Shown: in pieces, positions 8,627 to 16,755 of the stretch
How the letters are laid out: every line of letters begins with the position of its first letter
Numbering within the stretch: position 1 is the first letter of the stretch
DNA from: Sphingomonas baiyangensis
GTDB taxonomy: Bacteria > Pseudomonadota > Alphaproteobacteria > Sphingomonadales > Sphingomonadaceae
NCBI RefSeq assembly: GCF_005144715.1
Contig: NZ_SWKR01000002.1
Span: forward strand, 2,485,668 to 2,549,667
DNA: 64,000 nucleotides
Reading direction: 5' to 3'
Program-made: the position numbers and the translations under genes
Notes under the pieces: model-generated
What the model was told of the DNA's origin: nothing
The model's database searches: none
Seen by the model: only the letters and a program-made list of their open reading frames with translations

Positions 8627-9514
8627 TCAGGCCCGCTTGCGCGTCGCAGGCTTGCGCGTTGTCGCGCGCTTGGCGGCGGGCTTGCGTGCCGGCTTCTTGG
8701 CACCCGTACCCGTCGTCTCGCCGGGCTTTTCGAGGCTCTTCTTGAGCGCGGCCATCAGATCGACGACGTTCGATCCGCGCTTCGCGGGCGCGCCGTCGTC
8801 GACATCCTCGATCAGCTTGCCGCCCTTCGACTTCTGCTTGCGCGCGATCAGGCCCTTGAGCGCATCGACATAGCGATCGTGAAACTCGGACGCATCGAAC
8901 TTCGCGGCCTTCTTCTCGATCAGGCTTTCGGCGAGCTCGAGCAGGTCGGCGTCGGGCTCGGCGTCGGGAATGTCGCGGAAATAGCTCTGCGCCTTGTGCA
9001 CCTCGTCGGCATAGCGCAGCGTCTCGAGCACCATGCCGCGCCCGCAGGGCTTTAGGCTCACCACATATTCGCGGCCGCGCAGGGCGAGCTGGCCCAGCCC
9101 CACCTTCTTGGTGCGCCGGAGCGCCTCGCGCAGCACGATGAAGGCTTCCTCGGCCAGGTCGTCGGCGGGCACGACGAAATAGGGCTTTTCATAATAGAGC
9201 ACGTCGATCTCGTGCGCGTCGACGAACTGCGTGAGCTCGAGCGTCTTTTTCGATTCGAGCTTCACCGCGTCGATCTCGTCCTGGTCGAGCAGCACATAGC
9301 TGCCTTTCTCGACCTCATAGCCTTTCAGGATATCCTCGGCGTCAACGGGACCGACGCCGGGCACCACCTTTTCGTACTTGATCGGCTTGCCAGAGGGCTC
9401 GTGGATCTGGCGAAAGCTCACATTGGCGCCCGAGCGCGTAGCCGAATAGATCTCGACCGGGATCGAGACGAGCGCGAGGCGTATCTGCCCCTGCCAATAT
9501 GCGCGCGCGGCCAT
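8627..9514 (-). CDS. ku: Ku protein, DNA-end binding factor of NHEJ
   Basis: 295 residues, typical for bacterial Ku. It starts [26 protein letters not shown], the conserved opening of the Ku core, and continues with [17 protein letters not shown] and the bridge region [16 protein letters not shown]. The C-terminus after about residue 250 is a lysine/arginine-rich tail ([20 protein letters not shown]), which in other Ku proteins contacts DNA. A GAGGGG ribosome-binding site precedes the ATG at 9514; an in-frame ATG at 9577 has no support. Ku forms a ring on broken ends and recruits LigD, encoded directly downstream. Confidence 0.95.
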   Translation of the reverse strand: MAARAYWQGQIRLALVSIPVEIYSATRSGANVSFRQIHEPSGKPIKYEKVVPGVGPVDAEDILKGYEVEKGSYVLLDQDEIDAVKLESKKTLELTQFVDAHEIDVLYYEKPYFVVPADDLAEEAFIVLREALRRTKKVGLGQLALRGREYVVSLKPCGRGMVLETLRYADEVHKAQSYFRDIPDAEPDADLLELAESLIEKKAAKFDASEFHDRYVDALKGLIARKQKSKGGKLIEDVDDGAPAKRGSNVVDLMAALKKSLEKPGETTGTGAKKPARKPAAKRATTRKPATRKRA

Positions 9515-9602
9515 GCCATTCCCCTCGTTGCGAAGGCGATTCAATTCACGGGCGGCGGAGTCGTTCCTCGACAGCAAAACACCATGCGCCTATGCGGTTG
9601 CC

Positions 9603-10184
9603 ATGGCCGACGATCCCCATGCCATCTTCGCCGAATGGCTCGACGCGGCGCGCGAAAGCGAGCCCAACGATCCCGAGGCGATGGCGCTCGCCACTGCCGA
9701 TGCGGATGGCCGGCCATCGGTGCGCATGGTGCTGCTCAAGGGCCATGATGCGCGCGGCTTCGTGTTCTACACCAACCGCGAAAGCCGCAAGGCCGGCGAG
9801 CTTGCGGCCAACGCGCACGCCGCCTTGTGCTTCCACTGGAAATCGCTGCGCCGGCAGGTGCGCGTCGAAGGCCATGTCGAATGGGTGTCCGACGCCGAAT
9901 CGGATGCCTATTTTGCCAGCCGCAGCCGCGACTCGCGGCTGGGGGCATGGGCATCGGCGCAGTCGCGACCACTCGACGATCGCGCGACGTTCGAGGCGGC
10001 ATTCGCGGCCGCACAGGCACGTTTCGAGGGGAGCGACGTGCCGCGCCCGCCGCACTGGGGCGGCTACCGGGTGGTGCCGCGACGCATCGAGTTGTGGAGC
10101 GACCGCGCGCATCGGCTGCACGAGCGCCGCATCTTCGATGCCGATGGCGCCGGGGGCTGGCACGAGGGGTTGCTCTACCCGTGA
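9603..10184 (+). CDS. pdxH: Pyridoxamine 5'-phosphate oxidase
   Basis: 193 residues. An FMN enzyme that oxidises pyridoxine or pyridoxamine 5'-phosphate to pyridoxal 5'-phosphate in vitamin B6 synthesis and salvage. Family motifs are clear: [10 protein letters not shown], the FMN-contacting [22 protein letters not shown], and the C-terminal [14 protein letters not shown]...[10 protein letters not shown], which forms the dimer interface and substrate site. The ATG at 9603 (MADDPHAIF) is the family start; an upstream in-frame ATG at 9513 runs into the divergent ku start region. The last bases overlap the next gene's GTG start (GTGA). Confidence 0.93.
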   Translation: MADDPHAIFAEWLDAARESEPNDPEAMALATADADGRPSVRMVLLKGHDARGFVFYTNRESRKAGELAANAHAALCFHWKSLRRQVRVEGHVEWVSDAESDAYFASRSRDSRLGAWASAQSRPLDDRATFEAAFAAAQARFEGSDVPRPPHWGGYRVVPRRIELWSDRAHRLHERRIFDADGAGGWHEGLLYP

Positions 10185-11158
10185 ACGCGCCCGCCGATCC
10201 GGGCATCGCGCGCAGCCGCCGCCGTCGGCTGTTGAGCGAGGCGACGACGCGCGCCGCGCTCGCCAGCGTCGCCACTGCGCTGCTGCTGCTGGCGCTCAAA
10301 GGCTATGCCGCGTGGCAGACCAGTTCGGTCGCGCTGCTCGGCAGCCTTGCCGATTCGGGGCTCGACCTGCTCGCCTCGCTCGTCACGCTCTATGGCGTGC
10401 GGCTGGCCGCGACGCCCGCCGATCACGACCATCGCTTCGGTCACGGCAAGGCCGAGGCGCTTGCCGCGCTGTTCCAGGTTGCGCTCATCTCGGCATCTGC
10501 GCTGGCGATCGGCTGGCGCGGTGTGAGCGCGCTCGCCGATCCGCAGCCGGTCGAGGCGGCGGGTATCGGCATCGCGGTGTCCGCGGCGGCGATCGCCGCG
10601 ACGATGCTGCTCGTCGCCTATCAGCGCCGCGTGATCGCCGCGACGGGATCGGTCGCAGTCAAAGCCGACAGCGTGCACTATCAGGGCGACATCCTGCTCA
10701 ACCTAGCGGTGATCGCCGCGCTGCTGCTCGATCGCTACGCCGGCGTGCTGGGCGCCGATGCGGTGTTCGGCCTCGCGATCGCCGCATGGCTCGGCTGGGG
10801 TGCGTTCAAGGCGTCGGCGCAGGCGATCGACGAGCTGATGGACAAGGAGTGGCCCGAGACCGAGCGGCAGGACTATCTTGCGGTGGCGGCGGGCGCGCAC
10901 CCTGAGTTGCGCGGTATCCACGATTTTCGCACGCGCCGCGCGGGCAACCGCAGCTTCGCGCAGTTCCACATGGTGGTGGCGCGCGAGATGAGCGTCGCCG
11001 AGGCGCACGACGTCGTCGAGGCGGTGGAGAGCGAGCTGCATACGCGCTTTCCCCGCGTCGAGGTGCTGATCCACCTCGATCCCGAGGGGCATGTCGACAC
11101 CGACGATCCCCTGGTCGAGGAAGACGTCACTCCCCACTGGTTCAGGAAGCGTATTTGA
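10181..11158 (+). CDS. fieF: Cation diffusion facilitator (FieF/YiiP-like divalent metal efflux transporter)
   Basis: 325 residues starting at a GTG that shares the pdxH stop (GTGA). The membrane site is seen as Asp58 and Asp62 in [11 protein letters not shown], paired with HYQGD in a later helix. The inter-helix site D81-x2-H84-x3-H88 ([10 protein letters not shown]) matches YiiP. A cytoplasmic C-terminal domain follows from about residue 215 ([20 protein letters not shown]). These proteins export Zn2+ or Fe2+ in exchange for protons; the sequence does not settle the preferred metal, so the gene name is by similarity. Its TGA overlaps the next gene's TTG start. Confidence 0.92.
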   Translation: MNAPADPGIARSRRRRLLSEATTRAALASVATALLLLALKGYAAWQTSSVALLGSLADSGLDLLASLVTLYGVRLAATPADHDHRFGHGKAEALAALFQVALISASALAIGWRGVSALADPQPVEAAGIGIAVSAAAIAATMLLVAYQRRVIAATGSVAVKADSVHYQGDILLNLAVIAALLLDRYAGVLGADAVFGLAIAAWLGWGAFKASAQAIDELMDKEWPETERQDYLAVAAGAHPELRGIHDFRTRRAGNRSFAQFHMVVAREMSVAEAHDVVEAVESELHTRFPRVEVLIHLDPEGHVDTDDPLVEEDVTPHWFRKRI

Positions 11159-11955
11159 CCCTTTCCTTTGCGCAGATCGATGCGTTCGCCACGCGCCCGT
11201 TCGAAGGCAATCCGGCGGCGGTGATGCCGCTCGACCACTGGCTCGACGATCGCACGCTGCAGGCGATTGCCGCCGAGAACAACCTGTCGGAAACGGCGTT
11301 TCTCGTTCCCGATCCGCGCGGCGAGGTCGATTACGAGCTGCGCTGGTTCACGCCGACGGTCGAGGTCGAATTATGCGGCCATGCCACGCTGGCATCGGGG
11401 CATTTCGTGCTGTCCGACCCCGATCGCGTGCGCGACTGGGTGCGGTTCCGCACGCGCCAGGCCGGCATCCTGGAAGTGGGGCGCGATGATCGCGGCGGCT
11501 ACGCCATGTCGTTGCCCGCCTACGCGCCGCAGCGCCGGGCGCTGACCACGGTGGTGGCGGGGCTTGGCGTGCGCAACGTAGTCGACACGCTGTGGCATCC
11601 TAATGGCTATGGGCTGGTAGTGCTGCCCGACGCGGCGGCGGTGGCAGCGGTCTCGCCCGATTTCGGGATGCTGGCGGCAGTGGGCGACGTGCTCAACATC
11701 GTCACTGCGCCGGGCACCGACACCGATGTCGTCAGCCGCGTGTTCGCGCCCGCCGCGGGCATCGACGAGGATCCCGTAACCGGATCGGCGCATTGCGTGC
11801 TCACGCCTTATTGGGCCGCACGGCTGGGGCGTGACGACTTCTCGGCATGGCAGGCGAGCCGCCGGGGCGGACGCGTCGATTGCAGCCTGGCGGACGGCCG
11901 CGCCGTGCTGCGCGGTCAGTGCGTGACGGTGATCGAGGGGATTTTCCGGCTGTAA
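11155..11955 (+). CDS. PhzF-family isomerase/epimerase
   Basis: 266 residues. The fold-duplicated PhzF family has its catalytic glutamate at Glu46 (NNLSETAFLV). The conserved TPTVEVELCGHATLASGH and the C-terminal DEDPVTGSAHCVLTPYW are also present. Outside phenazine clusters these enzymes are uncharacterised or act as amino-acid-related isomerases; no phenazine genes lie nearby, so no pathway is assigned. The start is TTG at 11155, overlapping the transporter stop as TTGA; no ATG lies near the conserved N-terminus (SFAQIDAFATRPFEGNPAAV). It converges on mnmA with a gap of only four bases. Confidence 0.9.
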   Translation: MTLSFAQIDAFATRPFEGNPAAVMPLDHWLDDRTLQAIAAENNLSETAFLVPDPRGEVDYELRWFTPTVEVELCGHATLASGHFVLSDPDRVRDWVRFRTRQAGILEVGRDDRGGYAMSLPAYAPQRRALTTVVAGLGVRNVVDTLWHPNGYGLVVLPDAAAVAAVSPDFGMLAAVGDVLNIVTAPGTDTDVVSRVFAPAAGIDEDPVTGSAHCVLTPYWAARLGRDDFSAWQASRRGGRVDCSLADGRAVLRGQCVTVIEGIFRL

Positions 11956-11959
11956 CGGC

Positions 11960-13075
11960 TCAAGCCGCCTCGGGTCGGGCGAAAGCGGGTTCGGTCGATT
12001 CAATCCAGCCACCGCCCAGCACACGGTCGCCAGCGTAGAGCACTGCGGCCTGTCCCGGCGCCACGCCATATTCGGGGGCGTCGAACACCACGCGATCGCC
12101 CACGAGTCGGGCCGGTACGGGCCGTGCGAGCGAGCGGACCTTGGCAGTCAGCGGACCGCGATGATCGCCGCCGATCCAGTTGATCGCCGAAAGTCGCGCG
12201 GCGCCGACCGCGAGTGCCGCCTTCGGTCCCACTACCACGCGCTGCGTGTCGGGCTCGAGGCGCACCACATAGAGCGGCTCGTCCAGGCCGCCGAGCTCAA
12301 GACCGCGGCGCTGGCCGACGGTATAGTGCAGGATGCCGCGATGCGTGCCGAGCACGCGACCCTCGATATCGACGATCTCGCCGCCCTGCGCGGCATTGGG
12401 GCGTAGCTTTCGCACCAGACCGGCATAGTCACCGTCCGGCACGAAGCAGATGTCCTGGCTGTCGGGCTTGGCGGCGACCGCCAGTCCGTACCGCGCTGCG
12501 AGCGCGCGCACCTCGGCCTTGGGCAGCATGCCCAGCGGGAAGCGCAGATAGTCGAGTTGCGCGGCGGTGGTGGCGAACAGGAAATAGCTCTGGTCGCGCG
12601 CCGGATCGACGGCGCGGTGCAGTTCGGCGCCTGCCGCGCCTTCGACACGGCGCACATAATGGCCCGTCGCGAGGCAATCGGCACCAAGCTCGCGCGCCAT
12701 GCGGAACAGGTCGGTGAATTTCGGCCCCATGTTGCACTGGACGCAGGGGATGGGCGTGCGTCCGGCCAGATAACTGTCGGCGAAATCGTCGATCACGCGC
12801 GTGCGGAACGCGCTTTCGTGATCGAGGACGTAATGCGCGATGCCGAGGCGGTCGCACACCGCGCGTGCATCGCGGATGTCGCGGCCGGCGCAGCAGCTGC
12901 CGGCACGCCCCACCGCCTCGCCATGATCGTACAACTGGAGCGTCACGCCGACCACCTCGGCGCCGCTTTCGACCGCGAGCGCCGCCACGACCGAACTGTC
13001 GACGCCGCCCGACATGGCGACGACGATGCGGCGACCGCTCGCGCCGCCCGGAAGCTGGAAATCGACGGGAATCAT
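11960..13075 (-). CDS. mnmA: tRNA-specific 2-thiouridylase
   Basis: 371 residues, full length. It thiolates uridine-34 of tRNAs for Lys, Glu and Gln using ATP and a sulfur relay. The PP-loop SGGVDSS is at 22-28, the catalytic cysteine Cys111 lies in PCVQCN, and the persulfide cysteine Cys210 in [13 protein letters not shown]. The C-terminal beta domains carry [10 protein letters not shown] and the terminal [14 protein letters not shown]. It is expected to work in the cytosol with a sulfurtransferase such as IscS. Transcribed alone, convergent with the phzF-like gene. Confidence 0.95.
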   Translation of the reverse strand: MIPVDFQLPGGASGRRIVVAMSGGVDSSVVAALAVESGAEVVGVTLQLYDHGEAVGRAGSCCAGRDIRDARAVCDRLGIAHYVLDHESAFRTRVIDDFADSYLAGRTPIPCVQCNMGPKFTDLFRMARELGADCLATGHYVRRVEGAAGAELHRAVDPARDQSYFLFATTAAQLDYLRFPLGMLPKAEVRALAARYGLAVAAKPDSQDICFVPDGDYAGLVRKLRPNAAQGGEIVDIEGRVLGTHRGILHYTVGQRRGLELGGLDEPLYVVRLEPDTQRVVVGPKAALAVGAARLSAINWIGGDHRGPLTAKVRSLARPVPARLVGDRVVFDAPEYGVAPGQAAVLYAGDRVLGGGWIESTEPAFARPEAA

Positions 13076-13177
13076 CGCTTCGTCACATAAGGCGCTCGGA
13101 CCGGCGATGCAAAAGCGGGCATTTACCGGCCTTCAAGCAATCACGCGTAGCAGGGTGCGGATGAGCGGGTCGCACCC

Positions 13178-13429
13178 TTGGAACTGAGCTTCGGCGCCTT
13201 CGAGCGCGGCCTGCTGTCGCCGCGACACGGGGCATCGGCGCCGCGTGGCCTGCCGGGCGGCCTTGCCGTGCTGCTGGCGGCCGCCGCCGGCCGGCAGGCA
13301 TCGAGCGCCACGGCACGTGCACAGGCATGGCTGTCGATCGCCGGCAGGGGCTCGGCGCTGCTCGCGCCGGCGCACGGCAGCTTCAACGAAGCGACGGCGC
13401 GTCTCCTGGGCGGAAGGCAACAAGGATGA
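13178..13429 (+). CDS. Possible small ORF upstream of sciP, unidentified
   Basis: The 448-base gap between mnmA and sciP holds one plus-strand frame with coding-like codon use (strong G/C at third positions), 83 residues from a TTG. Its product begins MELSFGAFERGLLSPRHG and is alanine/glycine-rich afterwards. There is no ATG or GTG start, no clear ribosome-binding site and no family I recognise. Antisense frames at 13133-13434 look worse. It may be a small protein, a gene remnant or chance. The remainder of the gap (13430-13531) presumably holds the sciP promoter; I cannot place its elements. Confidence 0.25.
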   Translation: MELSFGAFERGLLSPRHGASAPRGLPGGLAVLLAAAAGRQASSATARAQAWLSIAGRGSALLAPAHGSFNEATARLLGGRQQG

Positions 13430-13531
13430 AGCACATGTTTACCGTCGCACTTTAGCCGTTCTTCAAGCCCGTCGATGTAAGGGTCGTTTGCGTAAGGATT
13501 GGGGGCCCCCGCCCCGATTTGAGGTTAGTCA

Positions 13532-13831
13532 ATGATCGAGAACCAGAAAATACGGCCTGCACGGGTCATCGGGCCGCTGGGTGAACCGCTGACGCTGGAC
13601 ACCCTGCCGCCGCCCTCGACCACGCGCTGGGTCGTGCGCCGCAAGGCCGAGGTCGTCGCCGCGGTCAACGGGGGGCTGCTGACGGTCGACGAGGTGTGCG
13701 AGCGGTACGGCCTGACCGTCGAGGAGTTCGCCGGCTGGCAGCGTGCGATCGACCGATCGGGCATGCCGGGTCTGCGCGTCACGCGCATCCAGCATTACCG
13801 TTCGCTCTACGAGCGCCAGCAAAAGTTTTGA
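13532..13831 (+). CDS. sciP: CtrA inhibitor SciP (DUF1153)
   Basis: 99 residues. It contains the highly conserved stretch VIGPLGEPLTLDTLPPP, then RWVVRRKAEVVAAVNGGLLT and a helix-turn-helix (VDEVCERYGLTVEEFAGWQ). In Caulobacter, SciP binds CtrA-regulated promoters and blocks CtrA activity in the swarmer stage, so this is a cell-cycle and motility regulator. The ORF starts at ATG with a GAGG-like site (TGAGGTTAGTCA) just upstream. It is monocistronic with its own leader. Family identification is firm; the regulatory role here is taken from the Caulobacter homologue. Confidence 0.92.
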   Translation: MIENQKIRPARVIGPLGEPLTLDTLPPPSTTRWVVRRKAEVVAAVNGGLLTVDEVCERYGLTVEEFAGWQRAIDRSGMPGLRVTRIQHYRSLYERQQKF

Positions 13832-13945
13832 CCGGTACAAAGTTCCGTGCACGCTCATCAAAACGTTGCCGGAACATTCGCCCGCCTCGCGAGTCCTTAG
13901 CCGCTGTAAGCCCGTCGTTTCCGGGCGTTAACGGAGGGAAGGCAA

Positions 13946-14197
13946 ATGGGTATCATCATCTGGCTGATCGTAGGCGGCGTCGTCGGCTGGCTCGCGAGCC
14001 TCGTCATGCGCACCGACGCGCAGCAGGGCATCCTGCTCAACATCGTGGTGGGCATCGTCGGCGCGTTCATCGCCGGGCTGATCTTCGGTGGCTCGATCAA
14101 CGAGGGAATCACGGTCACGACCTTCCTCACCTCGCTGGTAGGTGCCATCATCCTGCTCGCGATCGTCAACCTCGTGCGTCGCGGTCGCGTGCGCTAA
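13946..14197 (+). CDS. GlsB/YeaQ/YmgE family small membrane protein
   Basis: 83 residues, three predicted transmembrane segments with the glycine-rich family pattern (GIIIWLIVGGVVGWLASLVM, then NIVVGIVGAFIAGLIFGG). Members are often induced by stress or in stationary phase, but the biochemical role is unknown. A good ribosome-binding site (GGAGGGAAGGCAA) precedes the ATG. A strong bidirectional terminator follows at 14228. A second member of the family is encoded on the other strand at 15072-15335. Confidence 0.85.
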   Translation: MGIIIWLIVGGVVGWLASLVMRTDAQQGILLNIVVGIVGAFIAGLIFGGSINEGITVTTFLTSLVGAIILLAIVNLVRRGRVR

Positions 14198-14221
14198 ATC
14201 GCGCTACGCCGCGATCAGAAC

Positions 14222-14255
14222 AAAAAAGCCGCCTGAGCGATCAGGCGGCTTTTTT
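14222..14255. terminator. Bidirectional rho-independent terminator
   Basis: A perfect 9-bp stem GCCGCCTGA/TCAGGCGGC with a GCGA loop (14228-14249) is flanked by six A on the left and six T on the right, so it can work on both strands. It lies between the convergent ends of the GlsB-like gene (plus, ends 14197) and the SIMPL gene (minus, stop at 14290). Confidence 0.9.
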
Positions 14256-14289
14256 CGTGCCGACGCCCGTCAGCGGAACAAGAAGTGCG

Positions 14290-15006
14290 TCAGCGCAGCA
14301 CGAACCGGACGTGGACGGTCGCCACGATCTCCTGCTCGCCGGGCACCACCTTGGTATCCGCCGCCTCCATGCGCGCCATCGCCATCTGCGGCACCGGTCC
14401 GCCGACCGGCGGTGCGCCGCCCTCGCTGATCGCGGCGATCCGTTCAACGCGCAGTCCGGCGGCCTTCGCATAGAGTTCGGCGCGTGCTCGCGCGCGCGCC
14501 ACCGCGTCGCTGCGCGCTTCGTCCATCGCCGCATCGGGCTGCGTCAGCCCAAGGTTCGGGCCTTCGATCTGGTTGGCCCCTTCCTTCACCAGCGCATCGA
14601 GGATGGCGCCGCTGCGCGCGACGTCGCGAAAGCGGATGCTGACACGGTTGGAGGCCTGATAGCCGGTAATGATCGGCGGCTGATTCTCGCCATAGCGATA
14701 TTGCGGGCTGAGGCTGATCTGCGCGGTGCGCACGTCGCGATCGGCGACGCCGGCGCGCTTGAGCGCGGCCAGCACGCGCTCGATCCGCTCGGCGTTCGCG
14801 CGCATCGCCTCGGCAGCGGTGGAGGCCTGCGTCACGACGCCGGCCTCGATCGTCGCCTGATCGGGCGTCCGCGTCGAGCGCCCTTCGGCGACGACGTCGA
14901 GCAGCGCGCCTTCGGGCAGCAGCGGCGTCGTGGTCGGCATGGGGGCGGTCTGCGCCGCCGCGGCGCTGGCGCCCAGCAGCATGGCGGTGGCCATCAGGAT
15001 ACGCAT
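14290..15006 (-). CDS. SIMPL domain (DUF541) periplasmic protein
   Basis: 238 residues. A signal peptide (MRILMATAMLLGASAAAAQT, cleavage expected after AAA) is followed by the SIMPL domain: LLDVVAEGRSTRTPDQATIEAGVVT, DVRTAQISLSPQYRY and a long helical section ending in VATVHVRFVLR. Related proteins (E. coli YggE, mouse SIMPL) have been linked to oxidative stress or signalling, without a defined enzymatic activity. The ATG at 15006 is chosen because the signal peptide begins there; the open frame continues upstream only as shadow sequence. It ends at the shared terminator. Confidence 0.88.
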   Translation of the reverse strand: MRILMATAMLLGASAAAAQTAPMPTTTPLLPEGALLDVVAEGRSTRTPDQATIEAGVVTQASTAAEAMRANAERIERVLAALKRAGVADRDVRTAQISLSPQYRYGENQPPIITGYQASNRVSIRFRDVARSGAILDALVKEGANQIEGPNLGLTQPDAAMDEARSDAVARARARAELYAKAAGLRVERIAAISEGGAPPVGGPVPQMAMARMEAADTKVVPGEQEIVATVHVRFVLR

Positions 15007-15071
15007 CGCGATAATCTCCCTGTCGTTCGGGAGCGCCGTGTCGCAGGCGCCACGACAACGCAAGCTGAACG

Positions 15072-15335
15072 TCAGCGCGTTCGCCGCGCGAAGATGATGC
15101 GGTAGAGCGCCAGCAGCAGTACGGCGCCTGCGGTCGCCGCGGCATAATGCTGCCACCCGCCGGCGAGCGTGACGCCCGCGACCTGCGCGGTGAAGCCCGC
15201 CAGCAGCGCCCCCGCGATCCCGACGAGGATGGTCACCACGAAACCGCCAGGATCGCGGCCGGGCATGAGCAGCTTGCCGACCACGCCGGCGACGAGGCCG
15301 ATCAGCAGCCAGCCAAGGATCGTACGTTCGGCCAT
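15072..15335 (-). CDS. GlsB/YeaQ/YmgE family small membrane protein
   Basis: 87 residues with three hydrophobic segments: ILGWLLIGLVAGVVGKLLMP, the glycine-rich GGFVVTILVGIAGALLAGF and AAATAGAVLLLALYRIIF. The conserved GRDPGGF loop is that of the family. A GAGGAATT ribosome-binding site precedes the ATG. It lies 65 bases upstream of the SIMPL gene on the same strand and may be co-transcribed with it. Paralogue of the gene at 13946; function unknown. Confidence 0.85.
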   Translation of the reverse strand: MAERTILGWLLIGLVAGVVGKLLMPGRDPGGFVVTILVGIAGALLAGFTAQVAGVTLAGGWQHYAAATAGAVLLLALYRIIFARRTR

Positions 15336-15474
15336 GGCGCAATTCCTCTATTCTTGCGTAGGCGAAACGAACATATCCCAACTTGGCGGTATTGCGAAGA
15401 CGTGCCGGCAACGACGGCCATCTCCTTGCGGGATACATGAAAAAAGCGCATTGGAGCGCGGCGCGAGCGACCGC

Positions 15475-15501
15475 TTGAGGTCGGTGACCTATTCATATAA
15501 T
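15475..15501 (+). promoter_or_regulatory. Promoter with operator-like inverted repeat for the RND efflux operon
   Basis: A TTGAGG -35 (15475-15480) and a perfect TATAAT -10 (15496-15501) are separated by 15 bases; reading the -35 one base earlier gives 16. A perfect inverted repeat AGGTC-GGT-GACCT (15478-15490) fills the spacer, exactly where a repressor would block RNA polymerase. The expected start site is about 40 bases before the adaptor ATG. No regulator gene is adjacent. Confidence 0.6.
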
Positions 15502-15549
15502 ACAGCGGTTGAGAGAGGCGGCCTGCCGGCCGGCGACAAGGGTTTCCCG

Positions 15550-16743
15550 ATGAATTACGAGAGTTCGACGATCGAGGCCGAAACGCGGGCGCTGCCGGGG
15601 GACGTGGGGTCGCCGCCAGCGGGGCGCCGTCGCGCGATCATCATCGGCCTGGTGATCGCGGTGCTCGCCGTCGCGCTGGCATGGTATCTGCTCACGCCTT
15701 CCGCCGAGGAAGCGGCGCCGGGTGCGGCGGCGAAGGGCGCGGGTGCACAGATCCCTACCGTTACCGTCGCGGTGCCGGGGCGCGATACCGTGCGCAGCAT
15801 CATCTCGGGCACCGGCTCGCTCGCCGCGCGCCGCGACATGCCGATCGGCGTGGTCGGCGAAGGCGGGCTGGTGACGCGCGTGCTCGTCGAGCCGGGGAGC
15901 TGGGTGCGCGAGGGGCAGGTGCTCGCCACCGTCGATCGATCGGTGCAGACGCAGACCGCCGAATCGCTCGAAGCCGGCGTCGCGGTGGCGCAGGCCGATG
16001 CGCGGATCGCGCAGACCGAGCTCGATCGCGCGCTGCAGCTCGTCGATCGTGGCTTCGTGTCGCGCGCCGATGTCGATCGCCGCACCGCGACGCGCGATGC
16101 CGCGCGCGCCCGCGTCGAAGTCGCTCGCGCGCAGCTCGCCGAGGCGCGTGCACGCAATCAGCGGCTCGATATCCGGGCGCCGGCGGCCGGCCTGGTGCTG
16201 ACGCGCGCGGTCGAGCCCGGGCAGATCGTCTCGGGCGGGAACGCCGTGCTGTTCCGCATCGCGATGGGCGGCCAGATGGAGATGCGCGCGCAGTTAAGCG
16301 AGGGCGATCTGGCGCGCGTGCGCACCGGCACGCCCGCCGACGTGACGCCCGTCGGCAGCGATCGCACGCTCAAGGGCGAGGTGTGGCAGGTGTCGCCCGT
16401 CATCGATCCGCAGACGCGGCAGGGCATCGCGCGCATTGCGCTTGCCTATGATCCCGTGTTGCGCCCCGGCGGCTTCGCCAGCGCGCAGATCGTCGCGGGT
16501 GCCGGCACGCTGCCGCTGCTCCCCGAATCGGCGGTGCAGAGCGACGACGACGGCAACTACGTGTATATCCTCGACGCCCAGAACCAGGCAGTGCGGCGCG
16601 GCGTGACGATCGGCGAGGTGTCCGACGCTGGCGTGTCGATCGCGGCAGGGCTCGACGGCAGCGAACGCGTGGTGCTGACGGCAGGCGGGTTCCTGGCGCC
16701 CGGACAGAAGGTCAATCCCGTGCTGCGCACGCTCGATCGATAA
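15550..16743 (+). CDS. RND efflux periplasmic adaptor (membrane fusion protein)
   Basis: 397 residues from ATG 15550. A cytoplasmic leader of about 30 residues precedes a single membrane anchor (about 31-50, IIIGLVIAVLAVALAWYLL). Then come the beta-barrel/lipoyl halves (GGLVTRVLVEPGSWVREGQVLATVD and IRAPAAGLVLTRAVEPGQIV) flanking a coiled-coil hairpin rich in Ala/Arg (about 130-195). It joins the inner-membrane pump encoded 12 bases downstream to an outer-membrane channel that is not encoded here. The open frame extends upstream to 15169, but that part overlaps the promoter and divergent gene. Confidence 0.92.
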   Translation: MNYESSTIEAETRALPGDVGSPPAGRRRAIIIGLVIAVLAVALAWYLLTPSAEEAAPGAAAKGAGAQIPTVTVAVPGRDTVRSIISGTGSLAARRDMPIGVVGEGGLVTRVLVEPGSWVREGQVLATVDRSVQTQTAESLEAGVAVAQADARIAQTELDRALQLVDRGFVSRADVDRRTATRDAARARVEVARAQLAEARARNQRLDIRAPAAGLVLTRAVEPGQIVSGGNAVLFRIAMGGQMEMRAQLSEGDLARVRTGTPADVTPVGSDRTLKGEVWQVSPVIDPQTRQGIARIALAYDPVLRPGGFASAQIVAGAGTLPLLPESAVQSDDDGNYVYILDAQNQAVRRGVTIGEVSDAGVSIAAGLDGSERVVLTAGGFLAPGQKVNPVLRTLDR

Positions 16744-16755
16744 GGCATCCGTCCC

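Noticed and set aside
13133..13434. Two minus-strand frames in the mnmA-sciP gap
   Set aside because: Arg-rich products with poor codon bias and no start signal; the plus-strand frame there is the better, though still weak, candidate.
13832..13945. GGAAC sequence before the GlsB-like gene as a general-stress (EcfG-type) promoter
   Set aside because: No CGTT-type -10 at the required spacing downstream of GGAAC.
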